Positions 8,531 through 17,400 of a stretch of DNA of 64,000 bases are shown here, piece by piece. The position numbers were made by a program, and so were the translations under genes. This DNA comes from Nonlabens marinus S1-08 (lineage in GTDB: Bacteria; Bacteroidota; Bacteroidia; Flavobacteriales; Flavobacteriaceae). Every line of letters begins with the position of its first letter. Position 1 is the stretch's first letter. Below the pieces are notes generated by a model. That model did not search any database and was not told the origin of the DNA. It was given only the letters and a program-made list of their open reading frames with translations. Location: assembly GCF_000831385.1 (NCBI RefSeq), contig NZ_AP014548.1, forward strand, positions 2,719,779-2,783,778, given 5' to 3'.

Positions 8531-9553
8531 ATGAAAGCTTTAAAGTACACCTTCATTTTATTATTGGTCGCCGTTGTAGCAGGCGCTGTTTATTTTTCAC
8601 TACAAGATGGTCATTATAAGGTAGAGCGATCTGCCACTATCGATGCACCGCCAAGTCTTGTGTATAAGCAATTAGAAGACTTTGATCAATGGGCCAATTG
8701 GAACGCCTACCACATGCAAAATGATGTGGACGTACAATTAGGGGAGCAAACGAATGGTGTAGATACTTCCTTCATATTTACTGACGAGGACGGCGAAGGT
8801 AAAATGACAATCACCCGCTTGGATCCTAATAAATTAATAAGCCTTAATATGGTGTATGAGCATGGCTTAGGAACTTCTAGAGCGCAGGTGGATTACATTC
8901 TTACCCAAGTTGAAAATGGGACATTAGTTACCATGAAGGTAGAAGGAGATAAGGATCTTGTGGATAAAGCCATCAGCACTATTATGGGTACCGACATGGA
9001 TGCAGAAATTGGAGCACTTTATGAAGCCAGCTTGACAAACCTCAATCGCTACTTACAGGACGAAATGAAAAAATACACGGTCAACGTGGACGGTTTAATT
9101 GATTATAGCGGTGGTTATTATCTGTACATGTCTTCAAGTTCCAGTCTTGAGAATTTACCACAATTACAATCACAAATGTTGAGAAGCATACATAGTTTTA
9201 TGGCAGATAACAATATAGACAGTTATGGTGCCGATATGGTGATCTATGAAAAATTTGATGAGTTGGGTGAAAATGTGATTTTCTCTGCTGCTGTCCCTGT
9301 GAGAGAGCGCGTTCTTACGGCTGCAAATTCTAGAGTCTTGGTAGGGCTTATGGATCCACAACGTGCAATAAAAGTGACATTAAAAGGAGACTATTCTAAC
9401 CTCGACGAGGCTTGGAAAAAAGGAATAGAATACATTCAAGTGAATGGATTGCAGCGATCAGAGCAACCGGTATTTGAAGTTTACAAAACGGATCCTTACA
9501 AAATTGACAATCCCGCAAATTATATAACTGAGATCTACTTACCTGTTTTATAA
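8531..9553 (+). CDS. SRPBCC / GyrI-like domain protein
   Basis: This 340-residue protein begins with a single membrane anchor (about 4-22). A SRPBCC (polyketide cyclase-like START fold) domain spans about 33-175, with ERSATIDAPPSLVYKQLEDF, and a GyrI-like/effector-binding fold about 180-340. Such proteins bind small hydrophobic ligands, but no ligand can be inferred. The start was placed at 8531 because the hydrophobic N terminus, promoter and terminator all agree; the frame is open further upstream. The stop overlaps the fluoride channel start by one base. Confidence 0.8.
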   Translation: MKALKYTFILLLVAVVAGAVYFSLQDGHYKVERSATIDAPPSLVYKQLEDFDQWANWNAYHMQNDVDVQLGEQTNGVDTSFIFTDEDGEGKMTITRLDPNKLISLNMVYEHGLGTSRAQVDYILTQVENGTLVTMKVEGDKDLVDKAISTIMGTDMDAEIGALYEASLTNLNRYLQDEMKKYTVNVDGLIDYSGGYYLYMSSSSSLENLPQLQSQMLRSIHSFMADNNIDSYGADMVIYEKFDELGENVIFSAAVPVRERVLTAANSRVLVGLMDPQRAIKVTLKGDYSNLDEAWKKGIEYIQVNGLQRSEQPVFEVYKTDPYKIDNPANYITEIYLPVL

Positions 9554-9924
9554 TGTGGAAACCCTTGCTGTTCGTTTTTTTAGGTGGTGGTCTGGGCAGC
9601 GCTCTGCGCTTTGCAGTATCCCTATGGATGAATACAGGTCAAATTAAGTGGATACCAACACTTGCTGTAAATGTCTTGGGGTGTCTTCTTCTAGGAAGTG
9701 TGCTAGCCTTAAATGATAAAAGCCAGCTACAAGAATCCATTTTCCTGTTACTGGCTGTTGGTTTTTGTGGTGGTTTGACCACATTCAGTACCTTTTCGGC
9801 AGAACTATATTTTTTGCTAAAACAAGCCGCCTACCTTCAGGCAGTAACCTATTTTATGTTAAGTAGTTTATTAGGCATTACTGCCGTGCTTATCTCTTAT
9901 CAAATGGTAAAGTCCATTTCATAG
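9553..9924 (+). CDS. crcB: Fluoride exporter FluC/CrcB
   Basis: This 123-residue protein has four transmembrane helices. It carries GGLGSALRF near the N terminus, a NVLGC helix break, and the signature GFCGGLTTFSTFS, which lines the pore in the Fluc family. It should dimerise in the inner membrane and let fluoride leave the cell. Length is typical. Its start overlaps the previous stop by one base. No fluoride riboswitch is apparent, because the gene is the second of an operon. Confidence 0.93.
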   Translation: MWKPLLFVFLGGGLGSALRFAVSLWMNTGQIKWIPTLAVNVLGCLLLGSVLALNDKSQLQESIFLLLAVGFCGGLTTFSTFSAELYFLLKQAAYLQAVTYFMLSSLLGITAVLISYQMVKSIS

Positions 9925-9925
9925 G

Positions 9926-10126
9926 TTATCGCACGCGCACCCTCTGGCGCAATTGCTTTCCTTTCTCTGTAAAAAACAAGTATTTTCCAAGCAATAGAAT
10001 CACAGCAATATCTGCAGTGATCAAACATAGTATTCTTAAAAAAGAAGAAGCTGCAAAATCAAAAGAGAATCCAATGATACCACTGACCAAAGCCAGTACA
10101 GAAAGTAAAAGTATAAATTTAGTCAT
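9926..10126 (-). CDS. Small two-helix membrane protein, DUF1328-like
   Basis: A 66-residue protein with two hydrophobic segments (about 3-24 and 30-52) and a basic tail. The spacing and small residues resemble the DUF1328/YtjA family of small membrane proteins, but the match is loose. It converges on crcB with one base between stop codons. Function unknown. Confidence 0.6.
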   Translation of the reverse strand: MTKFILLLSVLALVSGIIGFSFDFAASSFLRILCLITADIAVILLLGKYLFFTEKGKQLRQRVRVR

Positions 10127-10322
10127 GATGCCATTATTTGAAACAAATCTACCTTTATCTCACTACTGATCTAGTTAACACAAAATCAATTACCTAATAA
10201 TTAACTATAGGTGGATGGAATAATAAAAAATAAGAGCTCCCATTGTGGATGTGTGACGAAAACCCACTCTAGTGTTAATAGTGTTATTACTGATGCAACT
10301 TTTTAAGCTACTACAACTAAGT

Positions 10323-11435
10323 TTAATTAGAAATCAAATTTTTAAGTCCCGCAGGAATCTCCATAAAGCTTTCCAGTCCCTTAGTATTCATTTGATCTCT
10401 TGCTTGTTTCCAGTTTTCCTCAGTAGGCTCTACGGCAGCTTGCTCGCTGGCTAGCTCTGGTTCATAAGTAAGTGTAACGTATGCCGGAAAGTGATCGCTT
10501 CCAAACCCAACACCTGTCCCAGATTTTTCATGTCTAAAGTCTGAAGACACTAAAATATGATCTAGAGGCCATCTCATGACAGGGTTTTTAGCGCTGAAGG
10601 AATTGTAGAATCCACGCCCTACTCTATAGTCTAATAATTTTCCGATTCTCATGGTTAATTGAGTTCCATCAGACCAGGTGACATCATTGAAATCTCCCAT
10701 GACAATAACTGGCAATTCCGACTGATAACTCATAATAGCTGTTTTCATCAACTCAGTATCGCGGTCTGTACTTTTAGGGTTATGTTGAGGCATAGGCGGT
10801 GTTGGGTGGATCGCATAATACTGTAACCATTCGCCATTACGCATTTGAACCTGAGTGTGAATCGATGGGATTTCTGGATCTACCATGTATTCAATAGACG
10901 TGTTTCTTAAGGGTAACTTTGAGTACACCAGCATTCCATAGGTGTTGTCTAAAGGCTCTTCTACTTTATAAGGATAATCTGCGCCTATTGCACTGTTAAT
11001 CTCTGTACTCCAACGGTTGTTAGTTTCTGTAAACAGTATGATGTCAGGTTGCATCTCTTGTATTTCTTTATAAAGCTCTGCACCTTCTTCATTTTTTTGC
11101 AGCACGTTTGCTCCATACACGTTCAGTCTGTTATCATTAGAAATATTTTCAGAACTATCTGCTACTTGCAAAGAGTAGAATGGAGTAAACTCAATAATCT
11201 TTGAAATTTGGAAAGCAAAACAACCTAAAAGTATAGTGATGTACAAATAGTCATTCACCCATTTAGGCTTAAAAGTAAAAAAGTACAGGATGATCGCTAT
11301 AAGCGTAAATCCCGTCAATAGTAAATGTGGAAAATCAAAAACTCGAATCCACCAGTAGTCTGCAGCTACCAAAGGAAACAAAGATAAAATAGCGGCAATG
11401 ATGCCAATTACTTGAAACGTTACACGCCAGTTCAT
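10323..11435 (-). CDS. Membrane-anchored endonuclease/exonuclease/phosphatase family protein
   Basis: Three N-terminal membrane helices (about 8-24, 36-54, 62-80) precede an EEP catalytic domain (about 100-325). Catalytic-type residues are Glu137 in FTETNN, Asp248/Asn250 in MGDFND, Asp292/His293 in LDHIL, and Asp314/His315 in GSDHFP. EEP enzymes cleave phosphodiesters in nucleic acids or in lipid and sugar phosphates. The membrane anchor places the catalytic domain most likely in the periplasm. The full set of residues suggests an active enzyme; the substrate is not predictable. A short low-complexity tail follows the domain. Confidence 0.88.
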   Translation of the reverse strand: MNWRVTFQVIGIIAAILSLFPLVAADYWWIRVFDFPHLLLTGFTLIAIILYFFTFKPKWVNDYLYITILLGCFAFQISKIIEFTPFYSLQVADSSENISNDNRLNVYGANVLQKNEEGAELYKEIQEMQPDIILFTETNNRWSTEINSAIGADYPYKVEEPLDNTYGMLVYSKLPLRNTSIEYMVDPEIPSIHTQVQMRNGEWLQYYAIHPTPPMPQHNPKSTDRDTELMKTAIMSYQSELPVIVMGDFNDVTWSDGTQLTMRIGKLLDYRVGRGFYNSFSAKNPVMRWPLDHILVSSDFRHEKSGTGVGFGSDHFPAYVTLTYEPELASEQAAVEPTEENWKQARDQMNTKGLESFMEIPAGLKNLISN

Positions 11436-11511
11436 AAGAGTTGATTTTCATCAAATATAGCTTTATGAAAATTCCTATGTAGGCGTATTGGGTGAACTTT
11501 AATTCTTTTAG

Positions 11512-11991
11512 CTACCTAAAAGCATCCTCATCAAAATCTTCATTCCCAATTCCTTTAGGATTAGGACCCCATTGATTAGTACCAGGTTTGCTATCCTCTA
11601 CAAAAAATATAATCATGATGATACCACCTACTAAAGGAATAAAATTGATCAAATAAAACCATCCACTGCGTCCTGTATCGTGTAACCTACGAACAGCAAC
11701 CGCTAGGCTAGGAATTATAGTTGCCAGTAGATACAACACTAGTAAGATTGCTGGTCCAAATACTAGATTACTATCTGCTACTCCAAAGGCAATAATAGGA
11801 ACATAGATAACCATCACGGCTAGAACATTGAATAATTGGAAATACCAATATTCAGACCTGCGAGCACGACCACTAAAATCAGCGTATTTGTTAAAACAGG
11901 TTTTGACATAATCCATCATTCCGTCGGCTTTGACAGTATTGTCTTGAGGATAATCTATAGGCTTGTTGCGGTTCCCTACTGGCTCTTGCAT
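11512..11991 (-). CDS. DUF805 membrane protein
   Basis: A 159-residue inner-membrane protein. The DUF805 hallmark GRARRSEYW is followed by three to four membrane helices and VRRLHDTGRSGW. The frame stays open upstream into the tamL gene. The ATG at 11991 (MQEPVGNRNK) is chosen because it removes the overlap and leaves the palindrome at 12027-12042 in the intergenic gap. DUF805 proteins are widespread and uncharacterised; some sit near phage or secretion genes, which is not the case here. It lies just downstream of tamL on the same strand and could be cotranscribed. Confidence 0.85.
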   Translation of the reverse strand: MQEPVGNRNKPIDYPQDNTVKADGMMDYVKTCFNKYADFSGRARRSEYWYFQLFNVLAVMVIYVPIIAFGVADSNLVFGPAILLVLYLLATIIPSLAVAVRRLHDTGRSGWFYLINFIPLVGGIIMIIFFVEDSKPGTNQWGPNPKGIGNEDFDEDAFR

Positions 11992-12026
11992 AACATTTTT
12001 AGTCTTTAAATGTTTGATGGGTATTA

Positions 12027-12042
12027 CGCTTTCGCGAAAGCG
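12027..12042. repeat. Iterated palindrome CGCTTTCGCGAAAGCG
   Basis: Exact copy in the 82-bp gap between the tamL stop codon and the DUF805 start. Confidence 0.95.
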
Positions 12043-12073
12043 GGCAAAAAACATATTTACAATTATAAACCAT

Positions 12074-14374
12074 TTAAAACGGATAACCAATGGCAAAGTT
12101 GAACACTGGATTGCTAAAATCATTGACCCAGCGCGCACCTTCTTCTTCTGATGGATCGTGCAAGGGCGCCGCGAGATCAAATCGTATCACGAATCCCTGA
12201 ACGTCAACACGTATTCCAGCACCAGCACCTATTCCAAGTTCATTGATGAAGTTGCCTGAGAATTTGCCCCCTGGCAGTCCATCGTCACTAGTATTCCAAA
12301 CATTACCAGCATCAGCAAACACAGCCCCTTTTAAGTAGCTGTATATGGGGAATCGATATTCCACATTGGCCTCCAGTCTCAAGTTACCGGATTGATCAAA
12401 AAACGATCGATTATCACCCATGGGAGGATTATAAGTTCCCGGACCTAAGGATCGTGTTCTAAAGGCGCGAACGCTATAAGCACCTCCTGAAAAATATTGC
12501 TTGCTGAATGGCATCACATCACTATTTCCATATGGAACACCTAATCCTGCAAACAGTCGCGTAGCGATACGCTGCTCTTTACCGGTGATATAATGATACC
12601 TAAAATCAACATCTGCCTTTGCATATTGCGCATATTCCAGTCCTAAAAAATCACCTTTTGTATCACCAGTAACAGGGTCTGGATCACCTTGTTGACCTAA
12701 TAAACTAATAGAGTTTCCAGCAATGTCAACCGTACTATTCACAAAAAACAAGCTTTTTTTGTCCTGACGTATCATTCCATTATACGTAAATGAATAGATC
12801 AATCCAGAAATAAACTGTTGCTCAAAGCTGTTATTCAAAAAAGGGTTGTCATCCAAGATTTCCTGAAATTCATCCGACTTATATAGCAGGTTCACATAAT
12901 TAAGGGAAATAGGATCGAACTCATGGGTCACATATTTATTAGCCTGCCATACATAACCGAAGCTTCCTGAGAAGGTCAATAGGCCGTACAGCTTGCTCCT
13001 GTTTAATAAATCAGCCTCAGCACTGATGATTGTTTTAGGTATAGAATATTCGAAATAATCTGTGTCAATAGTGATGGGAAAAAGAACTCGCGGGAAAATC
13101 AAATCGGCACCCAGGCCAAACTCGGTACTCGTCAACCCTGCCTGAGTATTGCTTGCGATTTGAACTTCATACGCTGCTTTGGCATTAATATTTAAGGTTT
13201 CTCCACCTCTAAAAAGATTGCGATTGGAAAAAGTCAAACCAAGAGCAGGTCCTGCAAAATCATTCGATTTAGTAACCCCCTGCAATTCTGCTCTTATCGC
13301 CCGCTTATTAAGCGGCGATAGATAAATATTAGCTTCTAGGAAATTGAGCGTGTCGTTTTGTAAAGAATCGACCTCAGAATATTCAATATTTACAAATTTA
13401 TAAGCTCCTATAGAACCTAACCTGCGGCTGGTAGCTTTGGAAGTTTTTGGACTGTACAAATCACCTTCTTCAATCAGGACAAAGGGATCTAGACGGTCTG
13501 GTCTAAAAAACCGCTTATCCTGAATGTAGTTTTTGTCTGCAAATCTCGTGGTGTCTTTTTGAATAGTGTCCATTCCCGCAACGTTGTGGGGATAAATATT
13601 GACCTTATCGATTTTGTAAGGCTTTACCGCCTTACTAGGCACGTCCTTTTTGAGCTTTAGGAACAAGTCAAACTTGCGATTATCATATTGATTGGTGTCG
13701 GCTTGAAAGATTAAAAAGCCAGCATTGAAGTTGTAATATCCCTTTTCTTTTAGTCTCTGGTCAATGCGCTCTCGCTCCAGTTTCATAGCTGATAAATCAA
13801 ATCTGGAACCTTTTTGAATGGGCGAGTCTTCAATTTGATTTTCAAGAACGGCATAAAACGGGATCGAGTCTCTATCAATTTGATAGGTTTCTAAAGTGTA
13901 TGGAGAAGGTAACTGTACTCTATAGGAAACTGTTGCCTCCTTTATATCCTCATTACGCTCTACTTCAGAAAAGATATTGCTGAAGAAGAAACCTCTATTT
14001 TCCAATCGATTGCGGATGAGGTCTCGAGTTGCTTCCTCTTCTACATCTGATAAATATACCGGCTCCTCTCCTATTTTACGATTCAAGAACCTACTGATAA
14101 AACCGGCACTGTCCTGATTGACCTTATAGTAATAATGCAATCCAGGTCGCATGCCTAGGAATTGAGCATTAGGTTTAGGAGACAAGGTTTGCTCCAGCTC
14201 TGCCTTCAACAAATCCATATCTTTCACCACTGCGGCAGAGTCTAGTGAAACTTCAAGCTTATAACCATCCAGCAATAATTCATCCTCTGGGACATATTTC
14301 TTGACCGCACAAGAATACACCATACCTGCTAGTAGGATGATCCAAATATGCTTTATGAAATTTCTAGTTTTCAA
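12074..14374 (-). CDS. tamL: TamL, lipoprotein Omp85-family translocation and assembly protein
   Basis: This 766-residue outer-membrane protein is the Bacteroidota counterpart of TamA. It starts with a lipoprotein signal peptide whose lipobox ends at Cys22 (MVYSC). POTRA-like domains follow (about 25-400), then a 16-strand Omp85 beta-barrel ending in a terminal Phe. The barrel contains the YSVRAFRTRSLGPG loop typical of Omp85 lid motifs. With TamB, encoded 46 bp upstream in the same operon, it should form a complex spanning the periplasm that helps insert outer-membrane proteins or move phospholipids. Lipidation of the TamA homologue is a known feature of Bacteroidota. Assignment is strong. 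Confidence 0.9.
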   Translation of the reverse strand: MKTRNFIKHIWIILLAGMVYSCAVKKYVPEDELLLDGYKLEVSLDSAAVVKDMDLLKAELEQTLSPKPNAQFLGMRPGLHYYYKVNQDSAGFISRFLNRKIGEEPVYLSDVEEEATRDLIRNRLENRGFFFSNIFSEVERNEDIKEATVSYRVQLPSPYTLETYQIDRDSIPFYAVLENQIEDSPIQKGSRFDLSAMKLERERIDQRLKEKGYYNFNAGFLIFQADTNQYDNRKFDLFLKLKKDVPSKAVKPYKIDKVNIYPHNVAGMDTIQKDTTRFADKNYIQDKRFFRPDRLDPFVLIEEGDLYSPKTSKATSRRLGSIGAYKFVNIEYSEVDSLQNDTLNFLEANIYLSPLNKRAIRAELQGVTKSNDFAGPALGLTFSNRNLFRGGETLNINAKAAYEVQIASNTQAGLTSTEFGLGADLIFPRVLFPITIDTDYFEYSIPKTIISAEADLLNRSKLYGLLTFSGSFGYVWQANKYVTHEFDPISLNYVNLLYKSDEFQEILDDNPFLNNSFEQQFISGLIYSFTYNGMIRQDKKSLFFVNSTVDIAGNSISLLGQQGDPDPVTGDTKGDFLGLEYAQYAKADVDFRYHYITGKEQRIATRLFAGLGVPYGNSDVMPFSKQYFSGGAYSVRAFRTRSLGPGTYNPPMGDNRSFFDQSGNLRLEANVEYRFPIYSYLKGAVFADAGNVWNTSDDGLPGGKFSGNFINELGIGAGAGIRVDVQGFVIRFDLAAPLHDPSEEEGARWVNDFSNPVFNFAIGYPF

Positions 14375-14420
14375 TTGTATCGTTGTTTGTTGATGGTTCG
14401 ATCTGTTTGCAACAACTGAT

Positions 14421-17400
14421 TTAGTTGTTTTTATCCACTTCAGTTTCTTCTTCTTTCCTTGCGTTCTTTTCCTCTTCTTTTTTGGCTTTGTCTGCTTCCT
14501 CTTTCACTGTTTTAGCAAATAGATTTTTGAATTCATTGAACTCCTTAGTAAATATCAAGCTGATCCCGCTTATTATCAATTGCCCATCTATGACATTATC
14601 ATATTGATTTCTACGGAAACCTTTTAAACGCCATTGACCGCTTTCGGTTAACAGGTATTCAATACTAACATTACCTATAACTGGTGTGGGACCTTCTTCC
14701 TCTGAGGCGCTTCCTTGAAGATCCACCTCGCTACCCACACTTACAATCAATCGATCGTCTAAAAGTTTCTTACTTGCAGTGACATCTAGTTGCGTGCGTT
14801 CTTGTGGACTGTTCCCTTGATAATCCGTATAACTATCCAGGCCAAAATTTAAATCCACTCCAGTATTACCCAGTAATTGACCACCAAACTGATTTAATTG
14901 ATCACTCAAAGCCTGATTGATATTATCTCTTGCGATCGCTGCCGTACCTCCAGAACTACCGTCAGCACCGCTGGTCGGGAAAAATTTATTCAATACCAAT
15001 AGAGAAAATACTTGTTTATTCAACTCTTGATCCTGATTGTTCAATTGTTGTACCCGACCATAAACTTGGCCGCCTATAGCGCCTTGTTCATCTTCCGGCA
15101 TGTCTAATCTGAAACTAATGACAGGCTGCATCAATTCCCCATCTACATTTAAGTAAACTAAAAAAGGTAATTCTTGACGGAATCTGTTTTTAGTTGTCAC
15201 ATCAGCACCACTCGTTTGTGAGGCCATTAAAGCGCTTGCGCTAGTTTCTACTTTATAAATGGCTCGAACATCAAGGTTTGCATCAAATGGATCGCCTGAC
15301 CATGAAACACTGCCGCCTTTAGCCAACTCAAATCTTCTAGAAACAATGTCGTACAAGCTTAATTCGTAGAACCCATCGCTGATTTCATACCTACCAGCTA
15401 GTGTCATGCGACCATTAGGCGTCATGCGGAATTTCAAATCTCCATCTCCCGCAACTTGCAGATTATCACCTGTGCTAGGATCCACTATAACATTGATTTT
15501 GGCACCACTGGATATTTTTAAATCGGCTGTGATGTCGTAGCCGGTCAGCGTCGCGCTCTCTTCCTCTGTTTGAGTTAGGATGTCATCTGGGTTTTCTTTA
15601 TTCACAAACTGCACGATGCCTTCCCGCTGCACAATGTCCAACTCAGTGGGTGGAATTACATAAGTCACATTAGTAGAATCATCCACATCTAGTGTTAGAT
15701 CTACCACAGGAACATTTAAATCTCCAGTAATTGTAGCTCGAGCGTCAAATGTGGCTTTCCCGTAGTACAACTCGTTGTCTTTTGCGGTAGAATTAAGCGC
15801 AGTGAAGTTGTTAGCCGTCATGCGTAGATCGAAGGTGGGATTTAGTAGATTTTCAGTTCCAACCGTTCCATCCACGATAAAACTGTTATTATCCGCATCA
15901 GTAATTTCAAAGTTATTCATGGTGATGCCCTTGTTATCCACTTGCAAGATTTCATCTTTCACGGTAAACGGCGCATTAAGCATATTCACGGTGAACCCTG
16001 CATTATTGAAATTGAATTGACCCTCATAAACAGGATCTAGGGTAGTACCTGTAAGTTTCATAGAACCAGACACATTTCCTTTTCCTTCAGACAAAAATTC
16101 ACTGGCAATTCCAGTGACCGTAGACATGTTCAGTTTTTGCAAATCAAGACCTAGATTAAGCTCGGCTGCTACAGGATCTACTCGATAATCACCGGTCAAA
16201 TCCAGGTCAACATTTTCTCCTTTTACGGTCATGTTCATGGAATACAGATCGCCATTTCCAGAATTAGCATCGAGGCTCAACACTCCTAATGGTACTTGCA
16301 GTACATTAAAATCATCAATTCTCAAGTCAGCCGAAAAGCCCATTTTTTGAAACACATCTTCTAATACAAACTGTCCATTCAAGCGCCCGCTGGCAAGCTT
16401 TTCGTCTGGATTTAAAAAGCTTAAAAAAGCCTGCAATCGGAAGTTTTCCAAAAGCAATCCCACATGCTGTTTCTCTATGCCTGTAATATCGTTGCGCATT
16501 TCAATGCTTTGAGCATCATTTGACAATTTAAAATTATTGAAGAGTATTGTTTCATCTGTATAAACCACACTGTTTCCATCGGGAATACTCCAGCGTTGCT
16601 TGTTAAGAATTAGGTCTTCTAGTTTCAATTTGAATATGAGGTCTTCAGTTCCTTGTTGGTTACGCTTTCGCGAAAGCGTACTTCCAAACTGCATCAGTTT
16701 CTCATCGTCATCATAAGAAATGAAATCCAGATTCAATTCATTCTGTGCAATAACTCCAGTCAGCTTAGTACGTTTGATGCCCAAAGGGCCTGCTTCTAAG
16801 TCTTTAAACCCTACGGAAAACCTCAAGTCTGTAGCATCAGATCTAGATGTAATTAATAAACTGTCGATCTCGCTGCCCGCATACCTAAAGTAAGGAACAG
16901 TAATATCTGTATTCAATTTGCGATCCCGTTCATTGAAGTCCACTGAAATATTAACGGTATCTAGCGCTTCTAAACTAGGCAATATGACATCCCTCAATAT
17001 AGGGGAGGGACTTACGGTACCCTTAATTTTCATTACCACAGGCGGGATGGTATCCATGGCTGTACTGGTGGTTAAATACCGGTCGATGTGCCTTTGCAAT
17101 GCGCTGGCGAGGTTTGCGGGATCTGTATTAGAACGCAATTGCAAGTCGAGCATTTTATTTTTGACATCTACTGCAGTGCTGTCTGGCTGGACGTAGGCTC
17201 GCAAATTAACATTACCTAGCAAATAGGATTGCTGATCATAGACCGCAATACCGTCAGCAACGTTTGTGGTTACTTCATAATTCTCGAGATTGCCTTTAAA
17301 GTTTGCAGTAAGCTTACCTGCTGCCTTCACGTTTTGATTTGTGATCCCAAAAGCACGCAGATCCACTCCTTCAATGTCCAATTGAAGATTTGCCTGAGTA

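Noticed and set aside
11992..12180. N-terminal extension of the DUF805 protein
   Set aside because: It overlaps tamL on the same strand and reads through an intergenic palindrome; a normal start exists at 11991.
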